NCBI GenBank assembly: GCA_048158365.1
Contig: JBLLNL010000012.1
Source of the DNA: Azoarcus_F sp048158365
GTDB lineage: Bacteria; Pseudomonadota; Gammaproteobacteria; Burkholderiales; Rhodocyclaceae
Length of the DNA: 64,000 bases
Strand: one strand, 5' to 3'
Translations under genes and position numbers: made by a program
Notes under the pieces: generated by a model
Told to the model about the DNA's origin: nothing
The model's database searches: none
What the model saw: the letters and a program-made list of their open reading frames with translations, nothing else
Shown: piece after piece, positions 58,787 through 64,000 of the stretch
Position numbering within the stretch: the stretch's first letter is position 1
Layout: the number at the start of each line of letters is the position of its first letter

Positions 58787-59535
58787 CAGCGTCCCCGCCT
58801 GGTCATGATGCGGCGCTCCCACACATGGAAAAACGCATTCACGATGGTCACCAGCGTGATGATGAACAGCATCAGCGCATACATCGTACGGTTGTCGAAG
58901 TTGTTGAAGGCGTACGCGATCGAGTAGCCGAGGCCGGACGTGGACATGATGAACTCGGCCGCGATCACGCCGATGAAGGAATACGCGATCGCAAGCTTCA
59001 CACCGGTGAACAGCTGAGGCGCGGCGCTCGGCAGCTTGATCATCCATGCGGTGCGCAGCGGCCCCAGGCCGTTGACTCGCGCAGTCTTCAGCAACACCCG
59101 CGGAATGCGGTCCAGCCCGTTCATCGTGTTGATGATCATCGCGACCACGCCGAACATGAAACCGATCAGGATGATCGGCGCCGCATTCAGCCCGAAGATC
59201 ACCACCATCAGCGGATAGAACGCGAAGAACGGAACCGCGTAGTAGGTGGCCAGGAAGGGATCGACCGCCCGGCGCAGCCGCGGGAGCGAATGCAGCACCG
59301 CCCCGATCACGAAACCCCCGATCACCGAACTGCCGAACGCGATCAGCACGTTGCCGAGCGTCTCCGCGATGTCGGCGTTCGCACGGCCGGACTGCAACAG
59401 TCGCCACAGGTGCGTCGCCATCTCGCTCGGCGGGATCATCGTCATGCGCCCGATCACGCCGAAGCGGCACATCGCTTCCAGCGACAGCACGAAGCCGACC
59501 ACCACCAGCGTGCGGATCCAGCCCGCGTGCTTCAT
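58786..59535 (-). CDS. ABC transporter permease (first)
   Basis: 249 residues from ATG 59535, which shares ATGA with the ATPase stop. The start MKHAGWIRTLVVVGFVLSLEAMC is a membrane segment. About six helices follow, with the permease loop NGLGPLRTAWMIKLPSAAPQLFTGVKLAIAYSFIGVIAAEF. Together with the second permease it makes a heterodimeric channel. Confidence 0.93.
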   Translation of the reverse strand: MKHAGWIRTLVVVGFVLSLEAMCRFGVIGRMTMIPPSEMATHLWRLLQSGRANADIAETLGNVLIAFGSSVIGGFVIGAVLHSLPRLRRAVDPFLATYYAVPFFAFYPLMVVIFGLNAAPIILIGFMFGVVAMIINTMNGLDRIPRVLLKTARVNGLGPLRTAWMIKLPSAAPQLFTGVKLAIAYSFIGVIAAEFIMSTSGLGYSIAYAFNNFDNRTMYALMLFIITLVTIVNAFFHVWERRIMTRRGR

Positions 59536-60413
59536 GACCGTGCCCCGGCCATGCCGGCGGCCTTCACGCTCTCGTCGCGCAACAGGCTCCACAGGCGGCT
59601 CGTTATCTGGCCGAAGGCTTCCTCAGCCGCGATCCGCGAATCCCGCTCGCGCGACCAGCCGGTGCGGATGTCGGCGATCAGCCGGCCCGGGCGGGCCGAC
59701 ATCACGCCGATCCGGTCGGACAGCATGGCCGCCTCGTCCAGCGCGTGCGTGATCAGCATCACCGTCGCACCGGTCTCGCGCCACAGCCTCAGCAGCTCGT
59801 CGCCCATCAGCAGCCGCGTCTGCGCGTCCAGTGCGCCGAAGGGCTCGTCGAGCAGGATCAGGCGCGGCTGCATCACCAGCGTACGCGCGATGCACACCCG
59901 CTGGCGCATGCCGCCGGACAGCTGCGACGGATAGGCCCGGGCGAAGTCCCTGAGGCCCATGAAGCCGATCGCGTACGAAACCCGCCGTTCGATCTCGGCC
60001 GCGTCGGTCCCGGCACGGCGCAGACCGAATGCGATGTTGTCCTGCACGGTCAGCCACGGAAAGGACGCGTCCTCCTGGAACACGACGCCGATGCCCTGCG
60101 GCACCTTGCCGGCCACCTCGCGTCCCTCGAACAGGATGTGTCCCTCGCTCGGCGCCGACAGGCCGGCCAGCACATCGAGCAGCGTCGACTTGCCGCAACC
60201 GGACGGACCGACCACGGAATAGAACTCCCCGCGGGTCAGCGTCAGATCGACCGGGCCGAGCGCATGAACGCCCGCCCCGCCGTCGGTGCCGGGGTAGATA
60301 CGCTTCACCCCGGTCAGCTCGGCATGGGTCTCGGACACGTCAGACCCGGCCTGCGCATCGCGCGCGAAGGCGCGACTGCGTGACGCCGTCATCGCGACCA
60401 CGGAACCCGTCAT
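59532..60413 (-). CDS. ABC transporter ATP-binding protein
   Basis: 293 residues, about 30 longer than usual because of an N-terminal extension. Walker A GPSGCGKST, Q-loop VFQEDASFPWLTV, signature LSGGMRQRVCIAR, Walker B LILLDEPFGALD and the switch histidine ITHALDEA are all intact. It belongs to the nitrate/sulfonate/taurine (SsuB/TauB) group. GGAGGTGAGCC before the ATG is a strong ribosome binding site. Confidence 0.95.
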   Translation of the reverse strand: MTGSVVAMTASRSRAFARDAQAGSDVSETHAELTGVKRIYPGTDGGAGVHALGPVDLTLTRGEFYSVVGPSGCGKSTLLDVLAGLSAPSEGHILFEGREVAGKVPQGIGVVFQEDASFPWLTVQDNIAFGLRRAGTDAAEIERRVSYAIGFMGLRDFARAYPSQLSGGMRQRVCIARTLVMQPRLILLDEPFGALDAQTRLLMGDELLRLWRETGATVMLITHALDEAAMLSDRIGVMSARPGRLIADIRTGWSRERDSRIAAEEAFGQITSRLWSLLRDESVKAAGMAGARS

Positions 60414-60436
60414 GGCTCACCTCCGGCTGGTCGCGC

Positions 60437-61429
60437 TCACTCGAGGAAGGACGTGTCGACGAACTTGTCCCAATCGACCTTGCCTTCCACTTCGCCGATG
60501 ATGCGCAGGCCGCCGATCATGTTGTCCATGGCCTCATAGTTGAGCTCGCCGGCGCCCCAGTAATTCAGCGCGATCAGGTTGTTGATCGCGCGCAGCGCCA
60601 GATCGCGGTCCATCTCGTAGTGCTTGGCCACGATGTCGGCGGTCTCCTCCGGGTTCGCATACACGAAGGCCACGCCGCGCTTGCGGGCCGCGATCAGCGC
60701 CTTGAGCGTGTCCGGATTGGCGCGCGCGAACTCGGCCGTGGTCACGCCGACCGTCTGCGTCATCTGCGGCAGTTCGTCCTGCACCATGAACACCGGGCGG
60801 AAGCGGTCGGAGAAGCGTGCCCACACCGGATCCATGACCGGTGCGGCCACCACCGCGCCCTGCTCGACCATCGTCAGGCCGGCGCCGATGCCGCCCGCCG
60901 CGATCGCATCCACCTTGACGCCATGCTTGTCGGTCACCATCGTCAGCAACATGTCGGTCACCGACTTCGGACTGGTGAAGGCGACCTTCTGGCCATCGAG
61001 GTCGGCTGCGCTCCTGATCGGCGAGTCGGGCAACGTGACCCACAGGATCTCGCCGACCGTCTGCACGCCGGTGTGCACGATCTTCAGATCGATGCCCTGG
61101 TTGATCGCGGCCACCACCGCGGCGAGCGAGACCTCGCCATAGGGCATGCTCGCCGCCATCACGTTGCGCATCGTCGTGCCACCGCCCTTGGACGTCAGCA
61201 CGCCGGTGACATCGACGCCGGCTTCCTTGTAGAAACCCTTGTCGATCGCGACCGCGTAGGGCGCGCCATACATGAGCACGCCCCAGTGGGTCACGGTCAC
61301 TTCGACGGCCTGTGCGGTGGATACCGCCGCCGGCGCGACCAGCGCGCTCACCCCCAGCACGGCCGCCGCAGCGATGCTGCGGCCCATTCGTGCGACGCGC
61401 GAAGCAGTCTTGCTCTTCCAGGAAGTCAT
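60437..61429 (-). CDS. ABC transporter substrate-binding protein (NMT1/SsuA-like)
   Basis: 330 residues from ATG 61429 (GGAGAC upstream). A long signal peptide ends near STAQA-VEVTVTHWG. The rest is a two-lobed periplasmic-binding fold: KGFYKEAGVDVTGVLTSKGGGT near 55-75, and DLDGQKVAFTSPKSVTDMLL, as in SsuA/ThiY/taurine binding proteins. It captures the nutrient of the operon. First gene of the leftward operon, just downstream of the sigma-54 promoter. Confidence 0.93.
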   Translation of the reverse strand: MTSWKSKTASRVARMGRSIAAAAVLGVSALVAPAAVSTAQAVEVTVTHWGVLMYGAPYAVAIDKGFYKEAGVDVTGVLTSKGGGTTMRNVMAASMPYGEVSLAAVVAAINQGIDLKIVHTGVQTVGEILWVTLPDSPIRSAADLDGQKVAFTSPKSVTDMLLTMVTDKHGVKVDAIAAGGIGAGLTMVEQGAVVAAPVMDPVWARFSDRFRPVFMVQDELPQMTQTVGVTTAEFARANPDTLKALIAARKRGVAFVYANPEETADIVAKHYEMDRDLALRAINNLIALNYWGAGELNYEAMDNMIGGLRIIGEVEGKVDWDKFVDTSFLE

Positions 61430-61551
61430 TGTCAGTCTCCAGTTTGGGTTCTTATGTGTGTCGGGAACGTTGCGCCACGGTGCGCCGGTCCCGACCATAC
61501 CGGCGCACGCGGTCGAGCAAGAAAACGGGGCGTTCAGTTCATTCCGGTATC

Positions 61552-61568
61552 AGCAGTAATCGTGCCAA
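61552..61568 (-). promoter_or_regulatory. Sigma-54 (-24/-12) promoter of the importer operon
   Basis: On the minus strand the bases read TTGGCACGATTACTGCT, with the -24 GG and -12 GC separated by exactly 10 bases, a near-perfect match to the TGGCACG-N4-TTGC consensus. It is about 120 bases before the substrate-binding protein start. The neighbouring activator has the sigma-54 contact motif GAFTG, so promoter and regulator fit together. Confidence 0.88.
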
Positions 61569-61631
61569 TCGGGCAGGATCGCCAACCGCTTGTTAAAACG
61601 CCGTAAATTTCCACCGCTCGGATTTAGGGCT

Positions 61632-61674
61632 GTTTCATGATACGTTCTGTCTTGTTTCCACGTTGCAATGAAAC
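61632..61674. repeat. Inverted repeat GTTTCAT ... ATGAAAC between promoter and activator gene
   Basis: GTTTCAT (61632-61638) and ATGAAAC (61668-61674) are exact 7-base inverted copies with 29 bases between. They lie about 65 bases upstream of the sigma-54 promoter, where an enhancer for an activator is expected. The second copy overlaps the first possible start codon of the activator gene, so it may also serve autoregulation. Confidence 0.5.
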
Positions 61675-63608
61675 GCTCCATGAACCCTGTTCCGCGTTAC
61701 ACGTCCGGCCGCGGTCTGCCGCGCGTGTGCTTCCTGGGCTATCGCCACCTGACCCGACTGGTCGAGCCGATTCTCGGTGACTACGCCGACCGCATGCGGC
61801 TGGAGGTGACCGAAGGCGCGTTCGAACAGGCCCTCGCGATCGCGCGCCAGCGCATCGAAGCCGGCGAGGTCGACGCCTTCGTCAGCGCCGGCGCGAACGC
61901 GAGCATCCTGCGCAGCGAACTGGACGCCCCGGTCGCGACGATACAGGTCGAGGGCTTCGACATCCTGCAGGCGATGATCCGCGCGCGCCGCATCACCGAC
62001 CGGGTCGGCATCGTGACCTACGGGCAGACCAACCCGAGGCTGGACGCGGTGAAGGATTTGCTGAAGATGGAGATCGCACAGTACGCATACCAGACCGCGG
62101 CCGATGCGCAGAACCATTTCGACGCGCTGCGCCGGGATGGCTTCGAAGTCATCATCGGCTCCAGCCTCGTGATCGAACTCGCCGAACGCTGCGGCCTTCA
62201 GGGTCTGCTGGTGTATTCGCTGGACAGCGTCCGGCGCGGGCTGGAATCGGCGATCGACCTGGCCCGGGCCGCACGACTGGAGTCCGGTCGCTACGAGCAG
62301 TTGAACGGTGTCGTGCGCAATCTTCAGGATGCGATGCTGGCAGTGGACCACCGCCATCGCATCATCGCGATCAATCCGCCGATGCAGCGCGTGCTCGGGC
62401 GCGAGGGCGAAGCCCTGCTCGGCACGCCGCTGGATGCGCTCGATCCCGAACTGTCGCTGTTGCGCACATTGGAGACCGGCGAGGACGAGCGCGCCACCGT
62501 GCGCAACCTGATGCACCGCGACTGGGTCATGAACCGCACGCCGATCCGCGAACACGGCGAGATCGTCGGCGCCGCGATCACACTTTATGACGCGCACCTG
62601 ATCCAGGAGGCCGACACCAGCCTGCGCATCCTGCAACGAACGCGCCAGACCGGTGTGCACCACGGCTTCGACGACCTGATCGGCAACAGCCCCGCCTTCG
62701 TGCGTGCGGTCGCGACCGCACGCCGCTTCGCGCAGACCGACCTGACGGTGTTGCTGACCGGCGAGAGCGGCGTCGGCAAGGAACTGTTCGCTCAGGCCAT
62801 CCACAACGCGAGTCCGCGCGCCGGGCAGGCCTTCGTCGCATTGAACTGCGCGGCCTTTCCGGAGGCCCTGCTCGAGAGCGAACTGTTCGGCTACGAGGAG
62901 GGCGCCTTCACCGGCTCGAGGCGCGGCGGCAAGCGCGGTCTGCTCGAGGCGGCGCACAAGGGCAGCCTGTTCCTGGACGAGATCGGCGACATGCCGCTGG
63001 CACTGCAGACCCGGCTGCTGCGCGTGCTGCAGGAGCGCGAGGTGACGCGCCTGGGCGGCACCACGGCGGTGCCGATCGATGTGCGCATCATCGTCGCGAC
63101 GCATCAGCCGCTGCAGCAGATGATCACGGAGCGGCGCTTTCGCCAGGATCTGTACTACCGGATCAATACCCTGCGCCTGGAGGTGCCCCCGCTGCGCGAA
63201 CGGCACAGCGACATCCAGTTGCTCGCCCGGACGCTGCTGGCACGCAGCCTGCGCCGACTGGGGTCGACGCTGGGCCCGGATCCGGTGATGGCGTCACTGG
63301 CCGGGCACCTGAAGGCATACCCATGGCCGGGCAATGTGCGTGAACTGGAAAACATCGCCGAGCGGATCGCGGTGTTCCTGCTGCAATTCGGTCATGAAGA
63401 CGAGGTCGTGCTGGACGCACTCGCTCAGGACTGCCCTGAACTCTTCCCGGACGGCCGTCTGCATGCCGCGGACGATGGCGATGCGCTGTCAGTCCGGATA
63501 GACGCTGCACTCAAACGCAGCAGCGGCAATCGCAGCGAGGCCGCCCGACTGCTCGGGATCAGTCGGGCGACGCTGTGGCGGTGGCAGAGACATCTGCAGA
63601 AGAAGTGA
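61668..63608 (+). CDS. PrpR-type sigma-54-dependent transcriptional activator
   Basis: 646 residues. The N-terminal PrpR-like sensor domain (about 17-195, VTEGAFEQALAIARQRIEAGEVDAFVSAGANA) binds a small metabolite such as a methylcitrate-like acid in known members. A PAS domain follows (about 205-305), then the AAA+ core with Walker A GESGVGKEL, the GAFTG contact loop, SLFLDEIGDMPL, and a Fis-type helix-turn-helix at the end (RSEAARLLGISRATLWRW). Starts at 61668 and 61680 both lack a clear ribosome binding site. It faces away from the importer operon and should activate it. Confidence 0.93.
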   Translation: MKRSMNPVPRYTSGRGLPRVCFLGYRHLTRLVEPILGDYADRMRLEVTEGAFEQALAIARQRIEAGEVDAFVSAGANASILRSELDAPVATIQVEGFDILQAMIRARRITDRVGIVTYGQTNPRLDAVKDLLKMEIAQYAYQTAADAQNHFDALRRDGFEVIIGSSLVIELAERCGLQGLLVYSLDSVRRGLESAIDLARAARLESGRYEQLNGVVRNLQDAMLAVDHRHRIIAINPPMQRVLGREGEALLGTPLDALDPELSLLRTLETGEDERATVRNLMHRDWVMNRTPIREHGEIVGAAITLYDAHLIQEADTSLRILQRTRQTGVHHGFDDLIGNSPAFVRAVATARRFAQTDLTVLLTGESGVGKELFAQAIHNASPRAGQAFVALNCAAFPEALLESELFGYEEGAFTGSRRGGKRGLLEAAHKGSLFLDEIGDMPLALQTRLLRVLQEREVTRLGGTTAVPIDVRIIVATHQPLQQMITERRFRQDLYYRINTLRLEVPPLRERHSDIQLLARTLLARSLRRLGSTLGPDPVMASLAGHLKAYPWPGNVRELENIAERIAVFLLQFGHEDEVVLDALAQDCPELFPDGRLHAADDGDALSVRIDAALKRSSGNRSEAARLLGISRATLWRWQRHLQKK

Positions 63609-64000
63609 GCACGCCTGACCGTAAAGACGAAATCGGTCACCCCGAGCGACCTGCATCGCGTCCCGGTCGATGATTGACCGGCTTCGGCTCGGGAGCGGAA
63701 TCTCAGTGCCTCTGGGATCTACCGTCTCTCGTCGACCCGATGCCGCCCTTGGTCGTCGCGATTGATCTACAGCAGCTATCAGTTTGGAGACGCCAATCGA
63801 TTTTACAGCTCTACGGCAACTGATCGGCCAGGAAAGTGCCTCATCTCAGCGCCGCCCGAAGGGCAAACATCGCGAAGCTGGAAACCGGGATACAGGAAAA
63901 CCTGACCGGTCAAAGAAGGCTGCCCGGCGTCGGTTAGGCGATCTCTGCTTGGAGGCTAACGCGGAGGGCGATCGTGTCCCGGGGCGTGGTGTAAGAAGCA
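63609..64000. other. Right-hand end with no recognised gene
   Basis: 392 bases after the activator gene. No long frame with family likeness, no T-run hairpin, and no tRNA-like or insertion-sequence pattern was seen. GC content is lower than in the genes around it (for example near 63770-63820), which fits intergenic or degenerate DNA. Confidence 0.4.

Noticed and set aside
58787..59470. Upstream extension of the second permease frame to 473 residues
   Set aside because: The permease starts at ATG 58786 with a membrane helix; the extension is antisense-like Arg/His-rich sequence over the first permease gene.
63609..64000. Possible insertion-sequence or gene remnant at the right end
   Set aside because: Only short chance repeats such as TTGACCGG/CCGGTCAA were seen, with no transposase frame or terminal repeats.

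Overview
The window is a GC-rich, gene-dense piece of chromosome. Outer-membrane assembly genes (tamA/tamB), an outer-membrane porin, periplasmic c-type haem enzymes, an AddAB-like repair pair and a sigma-54 activator point to a Gram-negative proteobacterium, most likely beta or gamma. I cannot place it more closely. I saw no rRNA, tRNA, CRISPR array, insertion sequence or phage gene. Almost all space is coding, and the many long ORFs opposite real genes are a by-product of high GC.

Region 1 (1-22.2 kb) is mostly housekeeping and general metabolism: a two-domain phosphotransferase/kinase cut by the left edge, a FixH-like protein, a DUF3750 protein, the peroxide defence pair ahpC-ahpF, a WYL regulator, a stand-alone TrpB2-type tryptophan synthase beta chain with a metallo-beta-lactamase-fold hydrolase, a DUF255 thioredoxin-domain protein, two alpha/beta or SDR enzymes, a secreted pentapeptide-repeat protein, and an AddA/AddB-like helicase-nuclease pair joined by an ATGA overlap.

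Region 2 (22.2-43.2 kb) is the most interesting part: an apparent amine-oxidation regulon. Rightward lie all the genes for quinohemoprotein amine dehydrogenase and its maturation: alpha subunit with two haem c sites, radical SAM crosslinking enzyme, gamma subunit with the cysteine tryptophylquinone residues, beta propeller, ABC exporter, subtilisin-like protease and flavin monooxygenase. Leftward, divergently transcribed, are an OmpR-type response regulator and a 2123-residue hybrid sensor with an N-terminal degenerate protein kinase domain. Beyond these come an outer-membrane porin, an aldehyde dehydrogenase (the expected next step after amine oxidation) and two U32 proteins that resemble the O2-independent hydroxylase partners UbiU and UbiV. 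The qhpA promoter and the porin promoter share near-identical tandem 10-bp repeats beginning ACAACTyCGC, so both arms are probably controlled by the same response regulator.

Region 3 (43.2-56.3 kb) holds tamA-tamB, a YugP-like membrane zinc peptidase, an inorganic-pyrophosphatase-like protein overlapping a tartrate/isopropylmalate-type dehydrogenase, a GNAT acetyltransferase next to a lone acyl carrier protein, an alpha/beta hydrolase, a gamma-glutamyltransferase and a hotdog thioesterase.

Region 4 (56.4-63.6 kb) is a catabolic unit: a PrpR-type sigma-54 activator, a textbook -24/-12 promoter, and a leftward operon for an ABC importer (binding protein, ATPase, two permeases), an isocitrate lyase/PEP mutase-family lyase and an SDR protein lacking the usual YxxxK. 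It probably imports and cleaves a small organic acid; the substrate is unknown. The last 392 bases hold nothing I could identify.
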